A stretch of 64,000 nt of DNA, taken from Undaria pinnatifida. Lineage: Eukaryota; Sar; Phaeophyceae; Laminariales; Alariaceae. The stretch spans positions 7,837,074-7,901,073 of the forward strand of contig JABAKD010000014.1 of assembly GCA_012845835.1 (NCBI GenBank). Direction: 5' to 3'. Positions 44,261-56,123 of the stretch are shown piece by piece; position 1 is the stretch's first letter; each line of letters begins with the position of its first letter. The position numbers and the translations under genes were made by a program. The notes under the pieces are model-generated. The model searched no databases. It saw only the letters and a list, made by a program, of their open reading frames with translations, and was not told the DNA's origin.

Positions 44261-45109
44261 AAGGGGGAACCCTGCTTCTACCTGAACTCCGGCAACGACC
44301 ACGCCTCGGATTGCAGCAAGATCATGCTGTCGCCATCAGGCATCGCGAGCTACTCGACCGATGTGACGTGGGGCTATCGGCGCGCGCCGTTCGGTGGAGG
44401 AACCGCGATTGCCGGGTCCCCGTCGCCGGCTAAGGGGGGGGCTGTCAGTGACCCAGCCCAGCAATCGCAAACGCCGCGGGGCTTCGAGGTGTGGTACCAG
44501 CCGTCGACGCCATCGACTGGTGTAACGCCGGAGTCTTCGCCCACGCCCCTGCCTGCTGCGTCGTCCGTACCACAGCAGCAGAAGCCGACGTCAGCGACCG
44601 TTGCATCACCGGAGTCCTTGCCCGTGTTTATTCCCCCTGCGCCGCCCGCGACCGTTGCACCGCCGGAATCCTCGCCCGCGCCTCCACCCTCTGTGGAGGT
44701 GCCGGTGCAGCAGCAGCAACCGCGGGTATCGCCGGCGGTGACGCGGTCGGCGGCGCGACAACGGGGGGGCCTGGGCCCGCAGCATGGCTTCGTTTCGATG
44801 CTAGCCGCGCGGGAGAATATCGCTATGATCATTGCCGACCAGTCTCCTCCGCACATGCCCGCTCCTGAACTGCCTTCATGCCCTGCAAGTGAGTTGGTAA
44901 CGCCCGACTCGTATCGCGAAGCGTGCGAGGATGAACACGGAGATGCGTGGTTCGATGCCATGGACACTGAGTTCGACGGTCTGTACCGCGCGGGAACGTT
45001 CGGCGCTGTGGTGGACAAGAGATGTGGTGACACTTAGCAACGAAACGGCATCAACGTAATCTCTGCTAAGTGGGTTTATTCTTGGAAGGTCAACGAATTT
45101 GGTAGAGTA

Positions 45110-46462
45110 GTGCGGGCAAAGGCCAGGCTGGTAGCGCGGGGCTTTGGGCAGCGTGCAGGCGTTGATTATTTCGAGACTTATTCCCCGTGCCCATCAGTTG
45201 CGAGTATTCGTTTGCTGGCTGCCATAGCGTGCGAGTTGGAATTGGATTTATGCCATTTTGATGCCGAGCAGGCATTTGTCCAGTCAGAGCTAAGTGAGGA
45301 TGTCTACATGCGCCTCCCCAAGGGGTGCGGGTCGATGTCCGGTAAGGTGGTTAAGTTGTGCCGCAGCCTGTATGGTTTGAAGCAGGCGTCGCGGCAACGG
45401 CACCATCACTTGGTACGCGGCATGAGGGGTCTTGGTTTTGAGCAGTGTGAGGCTGATGCGTGTGTTATGCGTTTGGTGGAAGCGGGGGCCGTTTCTATCG
45501 TAGTAGTAGTGCATGTGGATGAAATATTTGCGATGGGGCTTAAGAGTAGATGTGACAAGTTTTGTGAGGACCTGAACCAGTTCGTTCCTATCAACAACCT
45601 GGGGGAGTTGCGGTGGTACGCAGGTTGCCGATTTTCTCGAGACTGGGATGCAGGGAAGTTGACGATATCACAGCAGGTTTTCGCTGAAAGTACCGTAGCG
45701 AAGTTTGGTGTCACTCGCGGCAAGAGCATCCCTGCGGTGGTTGACCTAAATATTGAGGTGTTTGACCACGATGAACCAGACGTTGATGAGCCTTTTCGGT
45801 CGTTGGTAGGGCATTTGATGTGGCTGGCGAACCAGACCCGCCCGGACATCCTTAACGCGGTTCGAGCGGTGGCAAGGTACTCTGCAGCGCCAAAGTTATT
45901 GCATTGGCAGGCAGCGCTGCACATCGTGATGTACATCAAATCGACGAGTACCTACGGTATTACTTTTCAGAGGGGTCTGAGTGATGGAGTTCAGCTGGAG
46001 TTGTACGTGGACGCGGACTATGCGCACGAGGCCAATGACCGGAGGTCTGTCTCTGGTGGAGTTATCATGTGTGCTGGTGCCTGTGTATCGTTCTACTCTA
46101 GGACGCAGAAATCCGTTACGCTTTCGTCTACGGAGGCAGAGTATGTGGCGATGGCCACGGGTTTTCGCGAGACGATTTTCATGCGGTATCTCTGGAGTTT
46201 TATTTTCCCGGACCGCGATGTTGGGTGTACCACGGTGAAGGAAGATAACCAGGGGGCGATACATTTGGCGAAAAACCCTGTGACCACTCCCAACAGTAAG
46301 CACATTGATGTCCGTCATCACTTCCTTCGGGAACGTGTTGCTAACGGGGAGTTCGAGGTTGTCCACGTAGCGTCGACACTGCAGCATGCTGATTTTCTCA
46401 CCAAGCCTTTGCACACGGAGGCGTTTCGTTTTCACCGCAACTTTGTGATGAATTTGTGGTGA
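45110..46462 (+). CDS. reverse transcriptase and RNase H part of Copia element 1 pol
   Basis: Polymerase motifs include KARLVARGFGQ, FDAEQAFVQSEL, CRSLYGLKQASR and the catalytic box VVVHVDEIFA. The usual second Asp is followed by Glu here. RNase H follows with YVDADYAHEANDRRSVSGG and TLSSTEAEYVAMA, and the Copia C-terminus has KHIDVRHHFLRE and HADFLTKPL. Confidence 0.88.
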   Translation: MRAKARLVARGFGQRAGVDYFETYSPCPSVASIRLLAAIACELELDLCHFDAEQAFVQSELSEDVYMRLPKGCGSMSGKVVKLCRSLYGLKQASRQRHHHLVRGMRGLGFEQCEADACVMRLVEAGAVSIVVVVHVDEIFAMGLKSRCDKFCEDLNQFVPINNLGELRWYAGCRFSRDWDAGKLTISQQVFAESTVAKFGVTRGKSIPAVVDLNIEVFDHDEPDVDEPFRSLVGHLMWLANQTRPDILNAVRAVARYSAAPKLLHWQAALHIVMYIKSTSTYGITFQRGLSDGVQLELYVDADYAHEANDRRSVSGGVIMCAGACVSFYSRTQKSVTLSSTEAEYVAMATGFRETIFMRYLWSFIFPDRDVGCTTVKEDNQGAIHLAKNPVTTPNSKHIDVRHHFLRERVANGEFEVVHVASTLQHADFLTKPLHTEAFRFHRNFVMNLW

Positions 46463-47200
46463 TTTCTTGCATTTTTTTTTTTTTTCGGGTATTGGAGTAT
46501 TGGGTGAGTGGAACGGAGAAGTTATTTTTAGGAAATTGGAGAAAGTATTGGGATGTACTCATGCGTCGAGTAAGGTTAACACGCCAGTAAGATATGCCGA
46601 TGGTCTTGATGAATCGTGCCGTACACGTTGGCTATTGGTTAAGTATGCACAACGTACAGGGGACCCAAAATTACTAGTATCCTTAGTACTTTTAAATTCA
46701 GATGCAATCATTGCCTTTTGCATACTCACCTATTAATAGCAGGGGAGCTGTTATAACAGTTCGATTCGAGATGCCCTATATCAGACACGTTCTGTTGTCC
46801 TACTCGCCCAGAGTACGCAACAGGGGGGCCGGATGTTATCGGGCGGTGTGATCTTTTTGTACAACAGGGGGGCCGCTGTTATCGGGCGGAATGCTATTTT
46901 TTGTGAAGACGGTGTTATTGGTTTTGGTTGAGGATTTTACCAGCATACTCTTGTTTGTTGGATTTTTCCCTTCCCGTATAGTTACTGTCTCGCTTTAGAT
47001 TGGGAGATCAATGCTGGAATGGACATTGAGAGATTTGGTATAGGGATTGCCGTTTTACCTTGGCAATTCTTCATGACGGAATTTGAGCTTGCCGTTTTAC
47101 CTTGGCAATGATTTATTATGGAATTTGGGCTTGCCGTTTTACCTGGCAATTGGTGATAAGTTGTTCGGGACCTATCGTATCGAGCACCGAATAGCGGGGC

Positions 47201-47600
47201 TGTTTGTGGTATGCGGTTGTTCGATACGGGTCCGCGGATATTTGATGGTTTCGTATATTCTGGGGTTTCGTATTATGTGTCGAGGCATTATTCGGTATAT
47301 GCCTCGGAGTGTGGAGCTGCCCCCCCGCGGGGCAGTCGATGATGTGAATGATACGACCCGGGCTTTGATGATAACGATACTGCCCGTATATATGTGAGTG
47401 GTGCAGCCGGTGACAATCAGGTGCGGCTTACCTCCTGTGTGTGGTTTATATGGTGCGGTCTCTGACAGAACGGTATTGACCCACCTGGTGTATATTTGGT
47501 ATCCGGTGTACGAGTATTTTACCTTCTCTCCTCGATCTACGCCGTAGCGGCACGCCGCGTGGTTACACAGAACACGTTATTCAGCAAGCGTATTCAAACA
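47201..47600 (+). repeat. 3' LTR of Copia element 1
   Basis: 400 bp, about 99% identical to the 5' LTR by eye. Confidence 0.92.
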
Positions 47601-49502
47601 AGCTTGTACAGTAGTTTGAGCGGGGGCCTGCTGCATTTATTCCATGAAGATCGTTGCCCCGTAGGAAGGGAGGCATGGGAACTCGTCGGGTGCAGAAGCC
47701 GAGTTTTTTGCTTGTGGTGGCAGGAGGGTCTCGAGGTGTGGTATTGTCCCGTATGTATGTGCAAGATTCGGTATCTTCTGTTTGGAAAATCCATTCATGT
47801 CACGATTTTCCACGTCAGTAACCGCCATAGTAGTTCCCTATTACATGGCTAGGAAACGATCCTTCATGTTCATGTGCGTCATACGGTATAATGTGATACC
47901 GTGCGGGTATAGGTATATGTTGATAGCTCGTACAGCAGTCTGAGCGGAGGCCTGCTGCGTTTATGCCAAGAAGAAAGTTGCCCCGTAGGAAGGGAGTCAT
48001 GGGGACTCGTCGGGGGCAGAAGCAGAGCCTTTGCTCGTGGTGAAAGGAGGGGGTCTCGAGGTGTGTTATTCTCCCGTATGTGCAAGATTTGGTATATATT
48101 ATGCTTGGAAAATGCATTCATGTCACGATTTTTCGCGTCAGTAACCGCCAAAGTATTTCCCTATTATATGGCTAGGATACGATCCTTTTTTTTTCATATG
48201 CGTCATACAGTATAGATAGTGTGGTGCCGTACGGGTAAATATATGTTGATAGCTCGTACAGTAGTTTGAGCGGGGGCCTGCTGCATTTATGCCATGAAGA
48301 TCGTTGCCCCTTAGGAAGGGAGGCATGGGGACTCGTCGGGTGCAGAAGCCGAGCTTTTAGCTTGTGGTGGCAGGAGGGTCTCGAGGTGTGTTATTCTCCC
48401 GTTTGTGCAAGATGCGGTATCTTCTGTTTAAAAAATCCATTCATGTCACGATTTTTCACGTCAGTATCCGCTATAGTAGTTCCCTAGTATATGGCTAGGA
48501 TACGATCCTTCATGTTCATGTGCGTCATACTGTATAATAATGTGATACCGTACGGGTATATGTACATGTTGATAGCTCGTACAGTAGTCTGAGCGGGGGC
48601 CTGCTGCATTCATTCCAAGAAGATCGTTGCGCCGTAGGAAGGGAGGCATGGGGACTCGTCGGGGGCAGAGGCCGAGCCTTTCACTCGTGGTGGCAAGAGG
48701 GTCTCGGAGTGTGTTTTTCTCCCGTATGTGCAAGATTCGGTATCTTCTGTTTGGAAAATGCATTCATGTCACGATTTTTCACGTCCATAACCGCCTTAGT
48801 ATTTCCCTATTATATGGATAGGATACGATCTTTTTTGTTCATATGCGTCATACTGTATAAATAGTGTGATAACGTACGGGCGAATATATGTTGATAGCTC
48901 GTAGAGTAGTTTGAGCGGGTGCCTGCTGCATTATTGCCATGGAGATCGTTGATCCGTAGGAAGGGAGGCATGGGGACTCGTCGGGGGCAAAAACAGAGCC
49001 TTTTGCTCGTGGTGGAAGGAGGGGGTTTCGAGGTTTGTTATTCCCCCGTATGTGCATGATTTGGTATCTTTTGTTTGGAAAATGCATTCACGTCACGATT
49101 TTCCACGTGGGTAACCACCATAGTATTTCCTTATTATATGGCTAGGATACGATTCTTTTTGTTAAATGCGTCATACAGTATAAATAGTGTGATACCGTAC
49201 GAGTTTTTCATTTGTTGATAGCTCGTACAGCAGTCTGAGCGGGGGCCTGCTGCCTTCATGCCATGGAAAATCGTTGCCCCGTAGGAAGGGAGGCATGGGG
49301 ACTCGTCGGGGGCAGAAGCCGAGCCTTTCGTTCTTCGTGGCAGCGGGGGGTCTTGAGGTGTGTTATTCCGCCGTATGTGCAAGATTCGGTATCTTCTGTT
49401 TGGAAAATCCATTCATGTCACGATTTTTCACGTCAGTAGCGGCCATAGTAGTTCCCTATCATATGGCCAGGATACGATCCTTCTTTGTTCATATGCGTCA
49501 TA
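47601..49502. repeat. ~325-bp satellite array, block 4
   Basis: About six units in the same orientation as the other blocks. Confidence 0.88.
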
Positions 49503-49911
49503 TGTTGGTAAACCCGTGGCTTCTGGGGAAAAGATGTTGTATTATTGAGCAATTGCCCTTCTGAGACAGGTAGGCAAGGTGGAGTGAGAAGGGTGGGAGC
49601 GCTCGTGGGCGCGCACAACCTCACCCTCAAGATCACGCTATGCGACTACCCGATAGTCAGACCCACAGCAACAATGCCTGAACCTTCCTACTGGATAAGT
49701 GTCCAATGTACCACATACCAATGTACCGACACACACACCTACGGTCCATTGTATAGCTCGTGCTTGTGTACAACCTACGGAAGTACCACAAAGAGTATTC
49801 CCAGAATATCCAGCATCAACTTACTACAACAATTGACAATTCAATAATCAAACTATCCAATCAGATGATCTACAGCAGCTCGGCCGATACACACTGCCGC
49901 TATCACGAACA
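49503..49911 (-). repeat. 3' LTR of Copia element 2
   Basis: About 409 bp beginning TGTTGGTAAACC on +. It is homologous to 54790-55195. Confidence 0.9.
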
Positions 49912-50009
49912 CCCTCCGTAGGGGCCGTTGTATCTACCAGACCCACAACATGCAGTATGACAAACAAAAATAATTCAGACTCCTACTTCCTAGAGTCCAA
50001 TGCAAAGTC

Positions 50010-50640
50010 ACGGTGAATTTAAAAAAAACTTCTCGGCAGAGCCTTCGTGAGGATGTCCGCATGTTGTTTTTTCGCCGGGAACATGCGTGATCTCGATCAC
50101 ACCCTCCTCGGTCAGATTTCTAAGAAAGTGGTGCCTCACGTCGATTTGCTTACTCCTGCTCGAGCTAAGCGGATTCCCTGCAAGTGCAATCGCTCCCTCG
50201 TTGTCCTCAAGGACGTCAATTTTACGAGGCTCTACACTAGGCCTCAAGAAATGAAGCCTTCCGTTCACAAACAGAGACTCCTTCACACCATCGCCCATCT
50301 CAAGATACTCTGCCTCAGAAGTCGACTGCGAAACGCATTTCTGCGTCCAAAAAAGCCAAGCTACAAGACAGGCAGCCACAATAACTAGTGCTCCCGAACC
50401 TGATCTACGGTCAGTGGCCTTGCTGGCAAAGTCTGCATCTACGTACACCAACGTGCCTACGTCATCAACCGTACTGTCTCTCTTGTACTTCAGAGTTAGA
50501 TGTGCCGTTTCCAGAAGATTGTTCAGAATCTTCTGAGCTGCCTTCCAGTCTCTCGTCTTTGGCTCATGAGAGTGCCTCGCCACCGCCCTCACAGCATTCG
50601 AGATGTCGGGCCTCGTCCCATTGGCGACCCACATCAGGCA
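50010..50640 (-). CDS. RNase H part of Copia element 2 pol
   Basis: The - strand encodes VGCLMWVANGTRPD, YVDADFASKATDRRSGSGAL, STSEAEYLEMGDG and KQIDVRHHFLRNL. All are typical of the Copia RNase H and C-terminal region. Confidence 0.85.
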
Positions 50641-50659
50641 CCCCACCACCTCTCGTCAC

Positions 50660-53500
50660 GCCTGGTCAATGTCCCAGTGGAGTAATTCCAAAGCATACTT
50701 ACACGCCAATGCTACCAACAATCGAATTGATGCAGGATTTGCAGTAGGCGAGAAAGTCTCAAGATGGTCTATACCATACTTCTGCCTGAAGCCCTTCGCG
50801 ACGAGCCTAGCCTTGGCCTTCACTATCTTTCCTGTTTCGTCTGCTTTCCATTTGAAAACCCATCTAGCATCTACCACGTTACAGCCTATAGGGATCTTTA
50901 CCGCTAACGTGAACGTTCCTGCCCTTATCAAGCCTTCAACTTCTGCAGACATAGCTCCATCCCAAATCGTGGCGTACTTCGATTGCCGGGCTTCTTGATA
51001 GCTATCAGGCTCAGACTCTACGTCCTGCACTAGTTCTTTCGGCAATTCCACCGAGTCACCTGCTCTCTGCTCCGCGAACAGCGCATACATTATCTCTGTT
51101 GCGCAGACGGGCCCTAGAGTGGCCACAAGGCCAGATACATTCTGCTGGTTAACTGCACGGGTTTGCGCGCGAGTTCTACCTTCTCTTACTTCATCATTCT
51201 CACGCGCAGGGTTGTTGAAATCAGCTAGCTCAGCTACATGCCGCGGACGACGAGCAACTGGAGGAGATGCCTCTGCCTCTGCCTCCTGCCCTCCCGGCCC
51301 TACAGACTCTGTATCCTGCTCTTCAGGAACCACCGACTCTAGTTCCCCCACATCTTGCCCTCCCTGCCCCTCACCATCGGTGAACTCAGGTGCTGGAGAC
51401 GACACAGAGGGAACGGGCGAAGATGGCACAGAGGGGGCAAACGGCGATCGACCTACACTCTCTGCGTCAACACATCCAACCACATCGACTGCTTCACCAG
51501 GGGGGACCACTACCTCGTTCGTTGCTGCACCAGAGGGGACCACTGCCGCGTTATTTCGCAAACGTGTGTGGGCAACTCCCCTCCCTACAAGCGGCCATAC
51601 CTCGGCTTCTACATCGTTGTCACTTTCCTCCCCTCCCTCCTCCGCGATCTCTATCGGCAATGGAGGTTGCGGTGGAGGGAGTTGTGACGGCAACGCTTCC
51701 CACGTTACATCCCTCGTTTCCTGAAGAGTCCCAACCCTCGTAAGTACTCTATGACGATCACGCGGGTGGTCTCTCGAAGGACCGACATGAAAGCAACTCT
51801 CACCCTTCGGAAACAGCTTCGACGGTCGCTGCCACTTGCAGTACGCCGGTTTCAAAAATTGATAAGGTTTAGCAGGACGAGCTTCCCCATACCACATTTC
51901 ATACGGCGACTTGGAATCGGGGTTAGCAGAACAAGCCGTGTGATTAAGTGCCTCGCAAGCCCAGTGCATTGCCTCAGCCCAGAGTCTGTCAGTCTTACGT
52001 AACTGTACATGCCCAAAAAGAACTTTCGCCTGAACACGAGCCGCCATTGCGGCCTCCTCTATCAATCCCAAGCCACGCTCTGCAACACCGTTGTATTGAG
52101 GACTGTAACCTGGGGTGAACTCTTGCTTAATCAAGAGCTCATTGCACACAGATGCAAATTCTCCACCGAAAAACTCACCTCCATTGTCAGATCTAACAAT
52201 CTCAACCAATGATGGGATTCCATCAGCACGCACACTAGCAAGAAAACTCCGGAAATCACTCGCAGCGTCTGATTTACTTCTCAGGAAATAGATCCATGCA
52301 CGCCTTGTGAAATCATCCTTCACAATCACGGGGTAATACTTTCCCCCTATGGACACAACGGCCTTCTGCCCTCCCAGGTCAACATAAACTCTCCCTAACT
52401 TTTTATTTGATCTACATTTAGTTTCACGAGCAATCCCTTTTCTAATTGCCTTCGACATCGAACATCCCGTACAAGCATCTAGGCTACCAGTCAACTTGAT
52501 ACCCAGTCGCTTTGCAGTAGTACGAAGCAACCCTTCATGTGAGTGAGAATAAATGTTATGAAAGTCATTCACATCCATACTCGTTTCGTGCTTGGGGTTT
52601 GAAGGAGTGAGGGCAGCCAACACGGATCCAATAGAGTCATCACCCACACGATACGCAGTCGCAACAAGCATGCCATCGAAATTCTCAAAAGTCACATGTC
52701 CGTGGAAAGCAGTCATCACACCACGAGGGCCACCAAGACCATTCCATGACTCGCCATCAAATTCTGCGCTGGTGGAAAAAAGGTTGTACCCATTTTTGGG
52801 ACAGTACAGCACATTCTTCAACTCTACCAAAAACTCGTTGTCAGCAGACACGAACACCAATTCCAGAGTTCCTGAAAGAGCTACCTCACAAGTCACGCCA
52901 CCAATTCCCTTTACATTCTTGGGGCAAGGCTTCACATCCTTCATACACGAGAGAGAATCTGTCACGTGGAAAGCGGTACCTGTGTCTGCATACCAATCTT
53001 CGAAACACCTCTTCTTGGTGAGAGTGGCATATTCACGAATAGAATCACGAATAACACGATCACTACCGACATAGTTCCTTATCCTGTCCGCCACTTCACT
53101 ATACAGCGTTGGAATATCAGCACCATAAGAATTCACCCAATTCACCAGTACAGAGTCATACCACGATGCAAGATACGTGTCATCACTCCAATCGTTTGAA
53201 AGATTTTGGGACAGAAACACAATGGTACCATTCCAGGTATCCCTCAGGTCCGAGTCAGTTTGGGACAGAAGCACTAACAACTCAGATATCTCACCGTTTT
53301 CATCCTTGGCGTCCTTGGATGATCCGGTCTGGGAGGGATGAGCGATCACACGAGCCAGGCAGTCCTTCTTCACGTGACCGACCTCCTCACACTTGAGACA
53401 CTTCCCTTGAAACGCCGTTTTCTTAGATGAATCAGACTCGGAGTTAGACCTTGACTTGAAATTCTGCTTCTTCGCAATCTTCTTCTCAGGCCTAGACATC
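50660..53500 (-). CDS. zinc knuckle, protease, integrase and polymerase start of Copia element 2
   Basis: Reading along the - strand there is a CCHC knuckle (CLKCEEVGHVKKDC), a protease-like DTG site (WYADTGTAFHV), and the integrase zinc site and DDE core (VDLGGQKAV, EIVRSDNGGEFFGG, YNGVAERGLG). A long acidic, Pro-rich linker follows, then the start of the reverse transcriptase (KARLVAKGFRQKYG, ETFSPTANPASIRLL). The polymerase is incomplete. Confidence 0.87.
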
Positions 53501-53613
53501 AGAGCAACACTGTGTTTCTTCAGACCACCTTGAGTCTGCAAGTCGAGGTACCGTTCACGCACTTTAGTCTCTATATGAACGACGGGTCATTCGGGCAGAA
53601 CACCACCAGAGTT

Positions 53614-54698
53614 TCACGCAGTCTTATATTCATGCGACAGCCCCTCGAGCATCTGGTTGCACACCTCTCTGTCATCTTTCTTGACTTCCAGCATTTGAAG
53701 CATACCAAGCGTCTCTCTCACAGATGCAAAGAAGATCGAGGGATTCTCATTCGAACGCATGCGCAGTGATTTGAGTTTCTCCTCCTGCACACGAATCTGA
53801 CTCTGGCTCAACGGCAGAAAGTGATCTTTCAGCACTCGAAAACCCTTGCTGGAAGAACCAGCGTGGCGAACCATACTTTTCAGACTATCCTTCTTCAAGC
53901 AGTCGAACAGAAACCACCTTGCCATCTCAGCCTGACGCAGCACACCCACACTGAATCCTTTCTCTACCCAGGGGGTCAAGTCGAAACCAATGCCAGCAAT
54001 CGGAATCTCAGTCTCGGAAACAAACGCCTCATACAGATTGTTGTGCCGGGCACTTGAAAGAAAACTCTGCGACCATGAGGGGCAAGACACGTCTGTCCCA
54101 TCGAAAACAGGAGCCTGGGGTCTTTGAAAGGACCCCCACCCAACTTCTCTCCTGCATCAGTAATGCCGGCCACAGGAATTAGATTGTTTCCACTGGCGAC
54201 ACTTTCCCACCACCTGCTCGACGGAGTAGGTTCGGGAGGAACAGAGGACTGGCTTCCGAGAGCCCTACCTACAGTCCCGGGAACGAAAGACTGGCTACCT
54301 ACAGCCCCACTTCCAATCCCAATCGAACCAAAGCTTGCAGCACCAGCAGAGGAACGATTACCAGCGAATACATTAGGGTTCAAGCCTGAGCCAGCAAGGC
54401 TACTACTCCCAACCCCCATGCTGGACACGCCAAGGCCTTGGGCATCGCCGCCCGTACCTCCCGCGGTCCTGCCAGTAGCATCATCGGTAGAATGCGTACC
54501 ACCAGCATACTCTGTTCCGCCGCCTCCCGGCGCGACAGCAGACACAGAGGACTCCACTTGCTCCTTCTGTTGATCAACAAGCGACGTGACTAGAGTCGTA
54601 AGTTGGGACAACTGCGTCTCTAGGGAAACCATCCTCTCACCAACATCCTGCGGATTACTCTGAACTCGGCCACCCGCAGGTGTCTCCAGTTCAGCCAT
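53614..54698 (-). CDS. gag-like region of Copia element 2
   Basis: An N-terminal coil (GERMVSLETQLSQLTTLVTS) leads into a Gly/Ser-rich stretch. A Copia gag core follows (WFLFDCLKKDSLKSMVRH, and EEKLKSLRMRSNENPSIFFA). Confidence 0.75.
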
Positions 54699-54789
54699 GA
54701 TGAGACAGGTTGATCAGGCCTCTCTCGTACAGCAGTCAAGTGTAGTCCAAGGGGACGACGGAGCAGTTGACACCTTTGACGCTAAAGCG

Positions 54790-55195
54790 TGTTGGTAAAC
54801 TCGTGGCTTCTGGGGAAAAGATGTTGTATTATTGAGCAATTGCCCTTCTGAGACAGGTAGGCATAGTGGAGTGAGAAGGGTGGGGGCGCTCGTGGGCGCG
54901 CACAACCTCACTCTCAAGATCACGCTATGCAACTACCCGATAGTCAGACCCACAGCAACAATGCCTGAACCCTCCTACTGGATAAGTGTCCAATGTACCA
55001 CATACCAATGTACAGACACACACACCTACGGTCCATTGTATAGCTCGTGCTTGTGTACAACCTACGGAAGTACCACCAAGAGTATTCCCAGAATATGCAG
55101 CGTCAACTTAATACAATTGATAATTCAATAATCAAACTATCCAATCAGATGATCTACAGCAGCTCGGCCGATACACACTGCCGCTATCACCAACA
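54790..55195 (-). repeat. 5' LTR of Copia element 2
   Basis: About 406 bp, homologous to 49503-49911. Confidence 0.9.
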
Positions 55196-56123
55196 TCATA
55201 CAGTATAGATAGTGTGGTACCGTACGGGTAAATATATGTTGATAGCTCGTACAGTAGTCTCACCGGGGGCCTGCTGCATTTATGCCATGAAGATCGTTGC
55301 CCCGTAGGAATGGAGGCATGGGAACTCGTGGGGTGCAGAAGCCGAGCCTTTTGCTTGTGGTGGCAGGAGGGTCTCGAGGTGTGTTACTCTCCCGTATGTG
55401 CAAGTTTCGGTATCTTCTGTTTGGAAAATGCATTCATGTCACGATTTTCCACGTCAGTAACCGCCAAAGTATTTCCTTATTATTTGGCTAGGATGCGATC
55501 CTTTATGTTCACGTTCGTCATACTGTATGGTGTGATAGCGTACTGGATATTTTTTGTTGATAGCTCGTACAGCTCAGTCTGAGCGGGGGCCTGCTGCTTT
55601 TATGCCATGAAGATCGTTGCCTCGTAGGAAGGGAGGCATGGGGACTCGTCGGGGGCAAAAGCCGAGCCTTCTGCTCTTTGTGGCAGCAGGGGGCCTCGGG
55701 GTGTGTTATTCTCCCGTATGTGCAAGATTCGGTATCTTCTGTTTGGAAAATCCATTCATGTCACGATTTTTCACGCCAGTAACCGCCACAGTAGTTCCCC
55801 ATTATATGGCTAGGATACGATCCTGTATGTTCCTGTGCGTCATACTGTATAACGTGATACCGTACATGTATATACATGTTGATAGCTCGTACAGTAGTCT
55901 CAGCGGGGGCCTGCTGCATCTATGCCATGAACATCGTTGCCCCGTAGGAAGGGAGGCATGGGGACTCGTCGGGGGCAGAAGCAGAGCCTTTTGCTTGTGG
56001 TGGTGGCAGGGGGTTTCGTGGTGTGTTATTCTCCCGTATGTGCAAAAGATTCGGTATCTTCTGTTTGGAAAATCCATTCACGTCACGATTTTTCACGTCA
56101 GTTACCGTCATAGTAGTTCCCTT
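55196..56123. repeat. ~325-bp satellite array, block 5
   Basis: Nearly three units. The last stops at GTAGTTCCCTT. The next satellite base after the palindrome lies about 70 bp further along the unit. Confidence 0.87.

Larger units (their letters stand above)
40363..47600 (+). mobile_element. Copia-family LTR retrotransposon, young, nearly whole
   Basis: Two 400-bp LTRs (40363-40762, 47201-47600) begin TG and end CA. They differ at about four positions (about 1%) and are flanked by the 5-bp duplication AGCTT (40358-40362, 47601-47605) inside the satellite. The order gag, protease, integrase, reverse transcriptase, RNase H is that of Copia. It looks nearly whole, with about one break. The 3' noncoding part holds three copies of a unit with CTTGCCGTTTTACC (47.05-47.15 kb) and two of ACAGGGGGGCCG (46.82-46.89 kb). 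Confidence 0.92.
49503..55195 (-). mobile_element. Copia-family LTR retrotransposon, minus strand, broken
   Basis: LTRs 49503-49911 and 54790-55195 begin TG and end CA. They are flanked by the 5-bp duplication TCATA (49498-49502, 55196-55200) in satellite DNA. The LTRs differ at roughly 3-4% of positions with small indels, so this copy is older than Copia element 1. Coding parts on - are a gag-like region, protease, integrase and incomplete polymerase parts. It looks broken, with about three breaks. Its sequence is clearly a different Copia lineage from element 1. Confidence 0.9.
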
